NCBI GenBank assembly: GCA_900540535.1
Contig: UQGM01000009.1
Span: 1-60,808 of the forward strand
DNA from: an uncultured Oscillospiraceae bacterium
GTDB lineage: Bacteria > Bacillota > Clostridia > Oscillospirales > Acutalibacteraceae
Direction: 5' to 3'
Length of the DNA: 60,808 bases
Positions within the stretch are counted from its first letter, which is position 1. Each line of letters opens with the position of its first letter. Made by a program: the position numbers and the translations under genes. The notes under the pieces were generated by a model. The model was not told the DNA's origin. It did not search any database and was given only the letters and a program-made list of their open reading frames with translations. This document shows, piece after piece, positions 25,821-34,482 of the stretch.

Positions 25821-26369
25821 CTATTCTTCCCTTACAGCTTTGAAATTTTCAAATTTCAGAGTTAATTTAATTTCAGGTATTTCGAGAACCTCAAAGGCTC
25901 CAGACTGAGAATTTTGAACAAGTCGGAATGAGCCGGAATTTATTTCTCCTTTATAAACCCACTTATCCCCCTCTTTAGTTACCGTGAAGGATTCGATATC
26001 AAGAAGCTTATCGAAAACTGCCAGAGCAGCTTTACCGAAAAATCCTTCCGGAAGCTTATTGAGGTCCGCCGTATAAGAAAGGTTATTATAACTGAGAACA
26101 CATTTTTCTCCCTGCCATACTGCGGAAAGTCCATTTAAATTTTCGGGAGAAGTAAATGACAGAACACAGTTTCCGAACCCGTGATAGTTCAGATGAGCTC
26201 CAATCTCTTCTTTACCGGCAGTGAGCAGAACATCAGTTTCAAACTGCTCCGGAGGCTTTGGCGGATAATCCTTTCCGCCTCCTCCTTTCTGACAGCCTGA
26301 AAACAAAATCATTCCGGTAAAAACAGAAAGAAACGTCAATATCAAAATTACCTTTTTTATATCTTTCAC
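25821..26369 (-). CDS. Lipoprotein of unknown function (YdcC/LolA-like position)
   Basis: A 182-residue exported lipoprotein: lysine-rich start, hydrophobic core and lipobox LFSGC (Cys26), then a Gly/Pro linker and a beta-rich domain. Its place between nnr and mazF matches the Bacillus ydcC lipoprotein, though it is shorter and I cannot confirm homology. It starts 27 bp after nnr, so it is probably in the acpS-nnr operon. Confidence 0.75.
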   Translation of the reverse strand: MKDIKKVILILTFLSVFTGMILFSGCQKGGGGKDYPPKPPEQFETDVLLTAGKEEIGAHLNYHGFGNCVLSFTSPENLNGLSAVWQGEKCVLSYNNLSYTADLNKLPEGFFGKAALAVFDKLLDIESFTVTKEGDKWVYKGEINSGSFRLVQNSQSGAFEVLEIPEIKLTLKFENFKAVREE

Positions 26370-26396
26370 CTGCCGCCGTGACGGCAGACTTTGCCG

Positions 26397-27944
26397 TCAT
26401 TCAAATTGTGAAAGCAGCAGCGCCAGTTCCTTTGCCATATCGCTGGGAGTCATGCCATGCTTTGAATACCTCTTTGCAGCGGCGTCTCCGGCAGCTGAAT
26501 GGACATATACGGCAGTTACGGCGGCATCAAGGGGACTCATTCCCTGAGCGGCATGGGAAGCGGTTATTCCTGCAAGAAGATCTCCGCTGCCTCCCTTTGC
26601 CATACCGTCGTTGCCGGTGCGGTTTATGTATATTTTTCCTCTTCCGTCAGTCACAATGGTATTTGCGCTTTTAAGAACCACTATTACGGAATACTCTCTT
26701 GCAAAGCTTTCTGCATATTCATATCTCTTTGCTGAAACATCCTTTACGGTGGTTTTAAGAAGCCTTGACATCTCTCCGGGATGAGGCGTTAAAATCACAG
26801 GCGCTGCCGCCTCTTTCAGTATATTTATATTATCTGAAACGGCATTTATTCCATCAGCGTCTATTATTACAGGACAGGATGCATTTTTAATGACCTCATA
26901 CACAAGTGCATCGGACTTCTCACTTCTGCCAAGGCCGCAACCGATAAGAATAGCTGTAGCCTTTTTCATGGCCTCTTTGATTTCATCAAAGTCATCTATA
27001 CTTACACGCTCTCTTTTTTCGTCTCCCAAGGGAAGAAGCAGCGGCTCTGTAAGATGAGGAGCTATGGCGTTATATGCTCCGCCCGGGAATGCTGCGGTAA
27101 CAAGTCCCGCTCCGGCTCTGACAGCTCCAGTAACCGAAAGCACAGCTGCTCCCGGCATATTTCTGCTTCCGCATATGCACAGCACATGGCCGAAATCATT
27201 TTTATGGGAGAGGGTATTTCGCTTTACAAATCTTGCTGAAATTTCATCGGCTCCCTCCCACTGAAGCTTCGGCTCAACACAGTTCATACTTTCTTCTGAT
27301 ATTCCTATTCGAACTGTTGTAACTCTACCGCAGTATTCAGCTGCCGGTTTTAGCACATGAGCCGGTTTAAGACAGGTAATGGCTATTGTTTCATTGGCCT
27401 TTACACAGGCTCCTGCTACAAAACCTGTATCAGTTTCCGCTCCGCTGGGAATATCCACCGAAACCTTATATCCCTTGCTTTCCGAAACAGCTTCAAAAAC
27501 TTCGGACAAAACAGGATTTGCCTCACCGTAAAATCCTATTCCGAAAACACAGTCCACTACAACGTCGGCATCGTAAATTGCATTGAGAGAATCAGTTTTA
27601 TCGAATCCATATTTCAAAACCTTAATATCAAAAGTTCCAAGTCTCTTGAACATAGTGACGGCATCTCCTGCAACAGGCATACCTGCCGCTAACACAACTG
27701 TTACCTTAGCCCCGTTCTGATGAAGCTTTCGAGCGATAACAAAGCCATCGCCACCGTTTTTGCCCTTACCGCAGACAACACACACTTTTTTAGATTCAAT
27801 ATTCCCAAACAATTCCTTTGCTCTGTCGTTTATAACCTTAGCACAGGCAGAGCCCGCATTTTCCATAAGACGCAGAAAATCTATGCCGTTTTCCGCTTCG
27901 TACTCTTCAACTTTTCTTATTTCATCAGCTGTAAGTATTATCAT
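26397..27944 (-). CDS. nnr: Bifunctional NAD(P)H-hydrate epimerase / ADP-dependent dehydratase
   Basis: Repairs hydrated NADH/NADPH. The 515-residue fusion has the YjeF-N epimerase domain (VCGKGKNGGDGFVIARKL, ~residue 55) and the ribokinase-like C-terminal dehydratase (ILTPHPGEMSRLL and GNDGMAKGGSGDLLAGI, ~residue 460). The start overlaps the acpS stop by 4 bp. Confidence 0.96.
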   Translation of the reverse strand: MIILTADEIRKVEEYEAENGIDFLRLMENAGSACAKVINDRAKELFGNIESKKVCVVCGKGKNGGDGFVIARKLHQNGAKVTVVLAAGMPVAGDAVTMFKRLGTFDIKVLKYGFDKTDSLNAIYDADVVVDCVFGIGFYGEANPVLSEVFEAVSESKGYKVSVDIPSGAETDTGFVAGACVKANETIAITCLKPAHVLKPAAEYCGRVTTVRIGISEESMNCVEPKLQWEGADEISARFVKRNTLSHKNDFGHVLCICGSRNMPGAAVLSVTGAVRAGAGLVTAAFPGGAYNAIAPHLTEPLLLPLGDEKRERVSIDDFDEIKEAMKKATAILIGCGLGRSEKSDALVYEVIKNASCPVIIDADGINAVSDNINILKEAAAPVILTPHPGEMSRLLKTTVKDVSAKRYEYAESFAREYSVIVVLKSANTIVTDGRGKIYINRTGNDGMAKGGSGDLLAGITASHAAQGMSPLDAAVTAVYVHSAAGDAAAKRYSKHGMTPSDMAKELALLLSQFE

Positions 27945-28324
27945 ATCTGTTCTCCTTCCGTGCTTTCCTTAAATGCTATAACCACCGCTGCGGCAAAAGT
28001 ATCTGTATGGGTAAGACTTACGTCAAAATTCAAATTGCTTTCCCTGACCTTTTCAGCCGCTTTTCCGGAAAATCTCAAAAGCGGCTTTCCGTTTTCGTCA
28101 TGTGTAATATAAATCTCCTTAGGTGAAAATCCCCTGAATCCGCTGCCCATGGCTTTTACGAAGGCTTCCTTTGCGGCAAAAAATGCAGCCAGACTTTCAG
28201 CGGAATTTTTCTTTTTTAAGGCATAGTCAAGTTCTTCCTGAGCAAAAATTTTACTGAGAAACTTTTCATTCTCGGCAGATTTTTTTATCCTCTCGATTTC
28301 CGCCATATCTATTCCTACTTTCAC
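27941..28324 (-). CDS. acpS: Holo-acyl-carrier-protein synthase AcpS
   Basis: Transfers phosphopantetheine from CoA to acyl carrier protein. It shows VGIDMAEIERI and FAAKEAFVKAMGSGF. The GTG at 28324 has AAAGGATG 8 nt upstream and gives 127 residues; the ATG at 28342 overlaps that site. It is the first gene of the acpS-nnr-lipoprotein run. Confidence 0.96.
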   Translation of the reverse strand: MKVGIDMAEIERIKKSAENEKFLSKIFAQEELDYALKKKNSAESLAAFFAAKEAFVKAMGSGFRGFSPKEIYITHDENGKPLLRFSGKAAEKVRESNLNFDVSLTHTDTFAAAVVIAFKESTEGEQI

Positions 28325-28480
28325 CTTTTCACATCCTTTCACGGCAAAAACATTGTTATATATAATAGTATTACAATCATATGGGTTAAATAAGCCTTAT
28401 TTCCACCACCGCTTTTTCAAGCTGTGTGTTTTCGGCTTTACGTGATAATTATATCATAAGGAAAATCCCCTGAAAAGGTA

Positions 28481-28509
28481 TTGCAAAAAAGGGGGCTTCG
28501 TGTTATATT
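28481..28509 (+). promoter_or_regulatory. Promoter of the pheST T-box transcript
   Basis: TTGCAA (28481-28486), 17-bp spacer, TATATT (28504-28509), placing the transcript start near 28516. Confidence 0.75.
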
Positions 28510-28515
28510 TATGAA

Positions 28516-28768
28516 AGATAACGCTGTGACGAAGAAAAGTAGTTTCTTTATGCGCCGCCAGAGAGAGATTCCCGTGGCTGAAAGGAATCTCAGGACTGCA
28601 AAAGATTACGAAGTTCCCTTCCGAGCGGTGCCGCTCAAGCTTTGGTTGTAGGCGGCAACGGGTTTGTCTCCGTTAAAGGACGCAGAGTGTTTGCTCTTAC
28701 AAAGCAAAAATCAGGGTGGTACCACGGAGGATATTCCTTCGTCCCTTTTTCGGGACGAAGGTTTTTTT
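28516..28768 (+). promoter_or_regulatory. T-box leader sensing tRNA-Phe, with terminator
   Basis: The 5' leader of pheST. It has the Stem I signatures (AGTAG, AGAGAG and GGCTGAAA), a probable specifier codon TTC (28614-28616, in GAAGTTCCC), the conserved T-box AGGGTGGTACCACGG (28713-28727) and an intrinsic terminator with 10-bp stem CCTTCGTCCC/GGGACGAAGG (28736-28761) and seven T. Uncharged tRNA-Phe should favour the antiterminator and allow pheST expression. Confidence 0.95.
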
Positions 28769-28819
28769 ATTTTCCGTCCCTAAGAAATATTTTTATTTAT
28801 GAGGAAAGGATGTTTTAAG

Positions 28820-29839
28820 ATGAAATCACAGCTTGAGGCAATTCGTGCCGCAGCTACTGAAGAAATTGCAAAGGTTTCTTCAAAAATCGACCTTGACGCC
28901 CTTAAAGTAAGATTCCTCGGAAAAAAGGGCGAGCTTACGGCAATTCTTAAACAGATGGGTAAGCTTTCACCTGAGGAGCGTCCCGTAATGGGTCAGCTTG
29001 CCAACGAGGTAAGAAGCTTTATCGAAGAAAAAATAGAGGAGCGTTCAGCTGAGATAAAGAAAATCGAAACAGCTCAGAAGCTCAAAGATGAGACAATCGA
29101 CGTTACAATGCCCGGAAAGGTAAAGCCTCTCGGTCACAAGCATCCCCTTTCAATCGTCCTTGACGAGGTTAAGGAGATATTCATGGGCATGGGCTTCGAC
29201 GTTGCAACAGGTCCCGAAGTCGAATGGGATTACTATAACTTTGAGGCTCTTAACATCCCCAAGGGACATCCTGCAAGAGATACTCAGGATACTTTCTACA
29301 TCACAGAGAATATGCTTCTCCGCACTCAGACATCACCTGTTCAGATAAGAGTCATGGAAAATAACCAGCCTCCTATCCGCATTATCGCACCGGGCAGAGT
29401 TTACCGCTCCGATGCTGTTGACGCTACACACTCTCCTCTCTTCCATCAGATTGAGGGCCTTGTAGTTGATAAGGGCATCACAATGGGTGACCTTAAAGGT
29501 AACCTTGAAGCTTTCGCAAAGAGACTTTACGGCAACGATACAAAAATCCGTCTTCGTCCCCACCACTTCCCCTTCACTGAGCCTTCATGTGAAATCGATG
29601 TAAGCTGCTTCCGCTGCGGCGGCAAGGGCTGCCCCATGTGTAAGGGTGAAGGCTGGATTGAAATTCTCGGCGGCGGAATGGTACATCCGAAGGTACTTAA
29701 AAACGGCGGCATCGATCCCGAAGTTTACAGCGGCTTCGCTTTCGGCGTAGGTCTTGAAAGACTTGTAATGTTCCGCTTCAACATTGACGATATGCGTCTG
29801 CTTTACGAGAACGATATGAGATTTCTCGGTCAGTTTTAA
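28820..29839 (+). CDS. pheS: Phenylalanyl-tRNA synthetase alpha chain
   Basis: Catalytic subunit charging tRNA-Phe. The 339-residue protein has an N-terminal coiled-coil tRNA-binding arm, class II motif 2 (RVYRSDAVDATHSPLFHQ) and motif 3 (GFAFGVGLERLVMFRF). Start at 28820 follows AAAGGATG; the reading from 28799 has no site. pheT begins 12 bp downstream. Confidence 0.98.
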   Translation: MKSQLEAIRAAATEEIAKVSSKIDLDALKVRFLGKKGELTAILKQMGKLSPEERPVMGQLANEVRSFIEEKIEERSAEIKKIETAQKLKDETIDVTMPGKVKPLGHKHPLSIVLDEVKEIFMGMGFDVATGPEVEWDYYNFEALNIPKGHPARDTQDTFYITENMLLRTQTSPVQIRVMENNQPPIRIIAPGRVYRSDAVDATHSPLFHQIEGLVVDKGITMGDLKGNLEAFAKRLYGNDTKIRLRPHHFPFTEPSCEIDVSCFRCGGKGCPMCKGEGWIEILGGGMVHPKVLKNGGIDPEVYSGFAFGVGLERLVMFRFNIDDMRLLYENDMRFLGQF

Positions 29840-29851
29840 GGAGGTAGCAAA

Positions 29852-32233
29852 ATGAATTTATCCAAAAAATGGCTTCTCGATTACGTTGACCTCGATGTAA
29901 GCGATAAAGAATTCAGCGACGCTATGACCCTTTCCGGCTCCAAGGTAGAGGGCTATGAGCACGAAGGCGCTGACCTTGACAATATAGTTGTGGGAAAAAT
30001 TCTTTCCCTTACCCGTCACCCTGATTCCGACCACCTGTGGATCTGCTCAGTAGATGTAGGAGCCGAAGCTCCCCTCCAGATAGTAACAGGCGCTCAGAAC
30101 CTTAAAGAGGGCGACTATGTTCCCGCCGCTCTCAACAATTCAACTGTTTACGGCGGAAAGAAGATTAAAAGCGGTAAGCTCAGAGGAGTTGAAAGCTGCG
30201 GAATGCTCTGCTCTCTGGGCGAACTGGGTCTCACCCTTCACGATTTCCCCTATGCAATTGAGGACGGAATTTTTGTTTTAGGCGATGACTGTGACAAAAC
30301 TCCCGGCGTAGATATCCACAAGGCAATCGGTCTTGAGGACACCGTTACAGAATTTGAAATCACATCAAACCGTGCAGACTGCCTTTCTGTTATCGGTCTT
30401 GCACGTGAAGCAGCCGCAACTTTCGGCAAAACTCTGAATGTCAAAGCTCCCGAAGTAAAACCCGGTCACGGCGATGTAAAGGATATTCTTTCAGTAGAAA
30501 TTAAAGACAGCGAAAAGTGCTACCGCTACGTTGGCGCAGTTGTTGAGAATGTCCGCATTAAGCCCTCACCCCGCTGGATGAGAGAAAGACTTCGTGCAAG
30601 CGGTGTGCGTCCTATCAACAACATCGTTGACATCACAAACTATGTCATGCTCGAATACGGTCAGCCCATGCACGCTTTTGACCTTCGTTACCTTAAAGGA
30701 AACAGCGTTATTGTACGCTGTGCTGAAGACGGCGAAAAGATCACAACCCTTGACGGTCAGGAACGTGAACTTCAGAACGATATGCTTGTAATTGCCGACA
30801 AGGAAGGTCCCGTTGCAGTTGCCGGCGTTATGGGCGGAGAATACAGCGGAATTATGGACGATACAACCACAATCGTTTTTGAATCCGCAATGTTCAACGG
30901 CTTCAGTGTACGTTCAACAGCAAAGCGTCTCGGCATGAGAACAGAAGCTTCCTCCCGTTACGAGAAAGAACTTAACCCCGAAAGCTGCCTTACATGCCTT
31001 AACAGAGCATTGGAGCTTGTACAGCTTCTTGATGCAGGCGATGTTGTAAACGGCGTTGTTGACTGCTTCCCCAAGTCAAAAGAGCTTGTAACTCTTCCCT
31101 TTGACTGGCAGTGGGTAAACAACTTCATCGGTATTGATGTTTCAGCTGACGAGCAGAAGAAGATTCTTGAAAACATCGGCTTCACTGTTGAAAACGGAAC
31201 AATTACAGCTCCCTGGTTCAGAAACGACATCGAGCATATGGCTGATATTTCCGAGGAAATCGCAAGATTCTACGGCTACGGCAATATCCCCAACAGAGCT
31301 CTCAGCGGCGAAGCAAACGGAAAGCTCACTCCCGTTCAGCAGCTCCAGCGTCTTGTAAACGAGACAATGCTCGCTTTAGGCGTAACTGAAATTGCCACAT
31401 TCTCATTTGTAAGCCCCAAAGTTTACGATAAAATCTGCCTTCCCGCAGACAGTGCTCTTCGCAAGTGCGTTGTAATCTCCAATCCTCTCGGTGAGGACAC
31501 AAGCGTAATGCGTACAACAGCAGTTCCCAGCATTCTTGACGTCCTTGCAAGAAACTATAAGAACCGCAACCCCGAAGCATGGGTATTTGAGCCTGCTACA
31601 ATCTACATTCCTCAGGGCGATGACAAACTCCCCGTTGAGGCTCAGAGAATAACAGTAGGTCTTTACGGCGCAGATGCTGATTTCTTCACTCTCAAGGGAA
31701 TTACAGAGGAACTTCTCAGAAAGTGCGGCGTAAAGGGATACGACGTTGCAGCAGTCAAGGATGACCCCACATTCCACCCCGGACGCACAGCTGAATTCAC
31801 CGTTAACGGCGAGAGAATTGCAATTTTAGGTGAAATTCATCCCCAGGTTGCTGAAAATTATGGAATCGGTGCAAAGGCATATGTTGCCGACATCGACTTT
31901 GATAAGATTTTTGAAATCAGAGATACTGTTCTTCAGTACAAGCCCCTGCCCAAGTTCCCCGCCACAACCCGTGACCTTTCATTTGTCTGTGATAAGGAAA
32001 TTCCTGTACTGACACTTGAGAAGGCAATCGGAGAAGCTGTCGGAAAGAACCTTGAAAACATTGCTCTCTTTGACGTTTACGAAGGCGAACAGATTGAAAA
32101 GGGCAAAAAGAGCGTTGCTTTCAGCGTGCGTATGCGTTCACCTGAAAAGACCCTCACTGATGAGGAAGCAGATGCAGCAATGAAGCGTGCGGTCAAGGCT
32201 CTTGGTAAACTTGGTATATCTCTTCGCTCATAA
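29852..32233 (+). CDS. pheT: Phenylalanyl-tRNA synthetase beta chain
   Basis: 793 residues: N-terminal EMAP-like tRNA-binding domain (residues ~40-150, with VDVGAEAPLQIVTGAQN), B3/B4 editing domain, B5 domain, a catalytic-like core and a C-terminal anticodon-binding FDX-ACB domain (PLPKFPATTRDLSFV). Full family length. The AAGGAGG site is clear. Confidence 0.98.
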   Translation: MNLSKKWLLDYVDLDVSDKEFSDAMTLSGSKVEGYEHEGADLDNIVVGKILSLTRHPDSDHLWICSVDVGAEAPLQIVTGAQNLKEGDYVPAALNNSTVYGGKKIKSGKLRGVESCGMLCSLGELGLTLHDFPYAIEDGIFVLGDDCDKTPGVDIHKAIGLEDTVTEFEITSNRADCLSVIGLAREAAATFGKTLNVKAPEVKPGHGDVKDILSVEIKDSEKCYRYVGAVVENVRIKPSPRWMRERLRASGVRPINNIVDITNYVMLEYGQPMHAFDLRYLKGNSVIVRCAEDGEKITTLDGQERELQNDMLVIADKEGPVAVAGVMGGEYSGIMDDTTTIVFESAMFNGFSVRSTAKRLGMRTEASSRYEKELNPESCLTCLNRALELVQLLDAGDVVNGVVDCFPKSKELVTLPFDWQWVNNFIGIDVSADEQKKILENIGFTVENGTITAPWFRNDIEHMADISEEIARFYGYGNIPNRALSGEANGKLTPVQQLQRLVNETMLALGVTEIATFSFVSPKVYDKICLPADSALRKCVVISNPLGEDTSVMRTTAVPSILDVLARNYKNRNPEAWVFEPATIYIPQGDDKLPVEAQRITVGLYGADADFFTLKGITEELLRKCGVKGYDVAAVKDDPTFHPGRTAEFTVNGERIAILGEIHPQVAENYGIGAKAYVADIDFDKIFEIRDTVLQYKPLPKFPATTRDLSFVCDKEIPVLTLEKAIGEAVGKNLENIALFDVYEGEQIEKGKKSVAFSVRMRSPEKTLTDEEADAAMKRAVKALGKLGISLRS

Positions 32234-32256
32234 TAAAAATTATTATTGATAATCTA

Positions 32257-32285
32257 TTGTTTTTATCATAAAATAGGTTTATAAT
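32257..32285 (+). promoter_or_regulatory. Sigma-A promoter of ireB
   Basis: TTGTTT (32257-32262), 17-bp spacer, TATAAT (32280-32285), 33 bp before the ireB start. Confidence 0.75.
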
Positions 32286-32317
32286 GACATCAAGTTTTGA
32301 ACGGAGGTGGAGTCTTA

Positions 32318-32569
32318 ATGACAGATAAGACAATTCAGTTTTCAATTAAAGATGAACATGAAGAGGAAATGAAAAGAACTCTTCAGTGCGTATATGATGC
32401 TCTTAAGGAAAAGGGATACAATCCCGTCAGCCAAATTGTAGGTTACATTTTGTCTGAGGACCCCACATATATTACCACCCATAACAATGCGAGAAATCTT
32501 GTAAGAAAGCTTGACAGAGATGAGCTTCTCCAAGCGCTTCTTAAAAATTATCTCGGTATTACGAAATAA
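32318..32569 (+). CDS. ireB: IreB family regulatory phosphoprotein
   Basis: 83-residue UPF0297/IreB protein. In Enterococcus, IreB is phosphorylated by the PASTA kinase IreK and tunes cephalosporin resistance. Family core NPVSQIVGYILSEDPTYITT is intact. ATG at 32318 has GGAGGTGG; usual neighbours (ruvX, DUF1292) are absent here, and it has its own promoter and terminator. Confidence 0.95.
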   Translation: MTDKTIQFSIKDEHEEEMKRTLQCVYDALKEKGYNPVSQIVGYILSEDPTYITTHNNARNLVRKLDRDELLQALLKNYLGITK

Positions 32570-32581
32570 AATTTAAATTTT

Positions 32582-32615
32582 AAAAGCTAAGCTTCACGGC
32601 TTAGCTTTTATTTTT
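32582..32615 (+). terminator. Intrinsic terminator of ireB
   Basis: 11-bp stem AAAAGCTAAGC/GCTTAGCTTTT (32582-32592 with 32599-32609), 6-nt loop, followed by ATTTTT. Confidence 0.9.
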
Positions 32616-32618
32616 GCA

Positions 32619-32649
32619 GTTTATATGTGACAAATTGTCACATATAAAC
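32619..32649. promoter_or_regulatory. Perfect 31-bp palindrome, likely operator
   Basis: Two 15-bp arms (GTTTATATGTGACAA and its exact complement) around one central A. The inner 17 bp (32626-32642) read TGTGA-N7-TCACA, matching the published GlnR/TnrA consensus TGTNA-N7-TNACA. It lies 60 bp upstream of the next gene, where no clear -35/-10 pair was found. It could also fold as an RNA hairpin followed by T-rich sequence. Confidence 0.7.
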
Positions 32650-32708
32650 ATTTTTTATCGTTATTATAGATGAAGCTAATTTAAATATAAATGATGAGGA
32701 GGATTTTT

Positions 32709-33365
32709 ATGAGCTTTAAAGTAAACCCTGAATCCGGAGATAAAAATGAAAAAAACAGCATGGAGAACAAATCAACAAATGAAAAAGCGGAAACTAATTT
32801 CCCGTTTTACACTAAAAACTGGTTTGTTCTGATTATGCTGTTTTTCTTTGCACCTTTGGGAATCTTTCTTTTGTGGCGGCGAAAAAAATGGAGCAAAGCT
32901 TTAAAAATCATTTTAACCGCTTTGTCACTGTACTGGTTTATGTTTGTGATATTTGTTGATTTCCCTTATGCACCTGAATCCGGTACTTCAGATACTACCG
33001 ACAGTTTCATAACCGAGCAGACAGAAAACAATGAATTATACATTGAAAAGACACTTTCAGAAACTCAAACTGAAAGTGATACTTCCAAGTTTTATACTAA
33101 AACAGAAACCGAAAAAAACAGTGGTTCTGGTTCATCAGGCAATAATATTCAGCATGCTGATTCATACACTCCGGCTACAACAGAAAAAAACACCGTACCT
33201 ACAACTCATCCTACGCCCACCGGAGAAAAATTTGTTCTCAATACAAATACAAAGGTATATCACAGGCCAACCTGCCGTTATGTAGAAAAAATAAAGCCGG
33301 AAAATTACCTTGCCGCTTCACAAGTTCCGGCAAATTACAGACCATGTAAGGTTTGTAATCCTTAA
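32709..33365 (+). CDS. Membrane protein with C-terminal Ada-like cysteine domain
   Basis: 218 residues: a charged cytoplasmic start, two membrane helices around residues 40-85 with a short RRKKWSK loop, a long Ser/Thr/Glu-rich linker (residues ~90-175), and a compact C-terminal domain with NTKVYHRPTCRYVEKI and YRPCKVCNP. That pattern, Cys...CxxC with nearby His, is like the metal-binding fold of Ada N-terminal domains and is often appended to surface or secreted proteins. Function unknown. ATG at 32709 has GAGGAGG. Confidence 0.75.
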   Translation: MSFKVNPESGDKNEKNSMENKSTNEKAETNFPFYTKNWFVLIMLFFFAPLGIFLLWRRKKWSKALKIILTALSLYWFMFVIFVDFPYAPESGTSDTTDSFITEQTENNELYIEKTLSETQTESDTSKFYTKTETEKNSGSGSSGNNIQHADSYTPATTEKNTVPTTHPTPTGEKFVLNTNTKVYHRPTCRYVEKIKPENYLAASQVPANYRPCKVCNP

Positions 33366-33381
33366 TATTTTAACAAATAAC

Positions 33382-33410
33382 TTGACAAAGAGAGCTTGAG
33401 GATATAATAT
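33382..33410 (+). promoter_or_regulatory. Sigma-A promoter of the first NEAT-like gene
   Basis: TTGACA (33382-33387), 17-bp spacer, TAATAT (33405-33410). Downstream, GCGAAAT/ATTTCGC arms flank 17-18 bp in the leader, a possible regulator site. Confidence 0.75.
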
Positions 33411-33474
33411 TATTTTGGCGAAATTTGACAAATAAATAATATTTCGCATGAGAATAATATGAGAGGATTTTTTT

Positions 33475-34278
33475 ATGAAAAAGCTTTTTATATCCTTAAC
33501 TTTAATTGCTGCAATGCTTCTATCATCCGCAATAAGCGTCTTTGCGGCAGCTCCTACCAAGGATGGCACTTATGAGGTTAAAATCCAGCTGCGACGTGCC
33601 GACAGTGATGAATCATCTGAAGGAAGCTCTTTTTTAAGTCAGACAGCACTTTTGGAAGTTAAAAACGGCAAAAAGTATTTAACGATGGTCTCATTAACTT
33701 CGATAATAGGATTTAATCTTTATTATTATACTGACGGTTCTGTTTCCGGGGATACAGCTACAGCCGAAATAGTTAAAAACATTGAAATCGACGGCACTAC
33801 ATATCCCAGCGGATATAAAATTCCTGTAAAAGGAAACAGCCAGCTTGTGGGAGTTATGATGAAGCTTCCATACACATCGGCAACTATTTCCGGAAGAATA
33901 TATATTGATTACAACACCTGTAAATTTATTCCTGAACCTGAAACATCAGCTCCTACTGATAAACCTGAAACATCTTCCGGCACTTCCGAAAACAATACCA
34001 TCGTTTACGAATATCCATACGCTTTAAAACCGGGATCTAATCAGGGTGCAGGCAATGATTACAATTACTCATATAGCGGAAATTCTGATGAAGAATCCAC
34101 GGTAAGCTCTTCTAATGCCGAGAAAAAGGAAAACGAAACCAGTGAAACTAAAGTTGTGAAAAACGTAAAGAAAAAGGAAGACAACACCGGTATAATTATC
34201 GGAGGAGTTATTTTAGGAGCTATTCTGCTCGCACTTGTAGGATGGGTAGTAATCTCCAAGGCAAAGGAAAGCAAATAA
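33475..34278 (+). CDS. NEAT-like surface protein 1
   Basis: Secreted, membrane-anchored protein of 267 residues. It has a signal peptide (residues 1-26, ending VFAA), a NEAT-type beta-sandwich domain (residues ~30-160, DGTYEVKIQLRRADS to GRIYIDYNTC), a Ser/Thr/Asn linker and a C-terminal membrane helix (IIIGGVILGAILLALVGWVV) with a lysine tail. NEAT domains often bind haem through a YxxxY motif; here the corresponding strand reads RIYIDYN, so haem binding is uncertain. Paralogue of the next gene. Confidence 0.85.
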   Translation: MKKLFISLTLIAAMLLSSAISVFAAAPTKDGTYEVKIQLRRADSDESSEGSSFLSQTALLEVKNGKKYLTMVSLTSIIGFNLYYYTDGSVSGDTATAEIVKNIEIDGTTYPSGYKIPVKGNSQLVGVMMKLPYTSATISGRIYIDYNTCKFIPEPETSAPTDKPETSSGTSENNTIVYEYPYALKPGSNQGAGNDYNYSYSGNSDEESTVSSSNAEKKENETSETKVVKNVKKKEDNTGIIIGGVILGAILLALVGWVVISKAKESK

Positions 34279-34298
34279 TAATTAAAAATAACACATCT

Positions 34299-34328
34299 AA
34301 TCAGCCGTTTAGAAACGGCTGATTTTTT
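34299..34328 (+). terminator. Terminator of NEAT-like gene 1
   Basis: 11-bp stem AATCAGCCGTT/AACGGCTGATT (34299-34309 with 34314-34324), 4-nt loop, then TTTT. Confidence 0.9.
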
Positions 34329-34381
34329 ATTTATATGAAAATGAAAAACAAATTTTAATTCTATAAATACAGTAAAAAATC

Positions 34382-34410
34382 TTGACAATGTAGGAAAAGA
34401 AATGTAATAT
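34382..34410 (+). promoter_or_regulatory. Sigma-A promoter of NEAT-like gene 2
   Basis: TTGACA (34382-34387), 17-bp spacer, TAATAT (34405-34410); same hexamers as the NEAT 1 promoter. Confidence 0.85.
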
Positions 34411-34457
34411 AAGTTAGTCAGCACTAACTTATATTAGCGAGTTAGTTAAAACTAATC
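34411..34457 (+). promoter_or_regulatory. Tandem TTAGT-N4-ACTAA operator before NEAT-like gene 2
   Basis: A perfect 20-bp palindrome AAGTTAGT-CAGC-ACTAACTT (34411-34430) abuts the -10 element, and a second TTAGT-N4-ACTAA (34442-34455) follows. The layout and the TTAG/CTAA arms recall operators of DtxR/IdeR/MntR-type metal repressors; a repressor here would block the start site. The regulator is not in the window. Confidence 0.7.
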
Positions 34458-34482
34458 AAACGAAAGAAAGGACATATCTCAC

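Noticed and set aside
32626..32642. TGTGA...TCACA as a CRP/FNR site
   Set aside because: The half-sites are 7 bases apart, not 6 as in the CRP consensus, and the longer 31-bp symmetry fits other regulators better.
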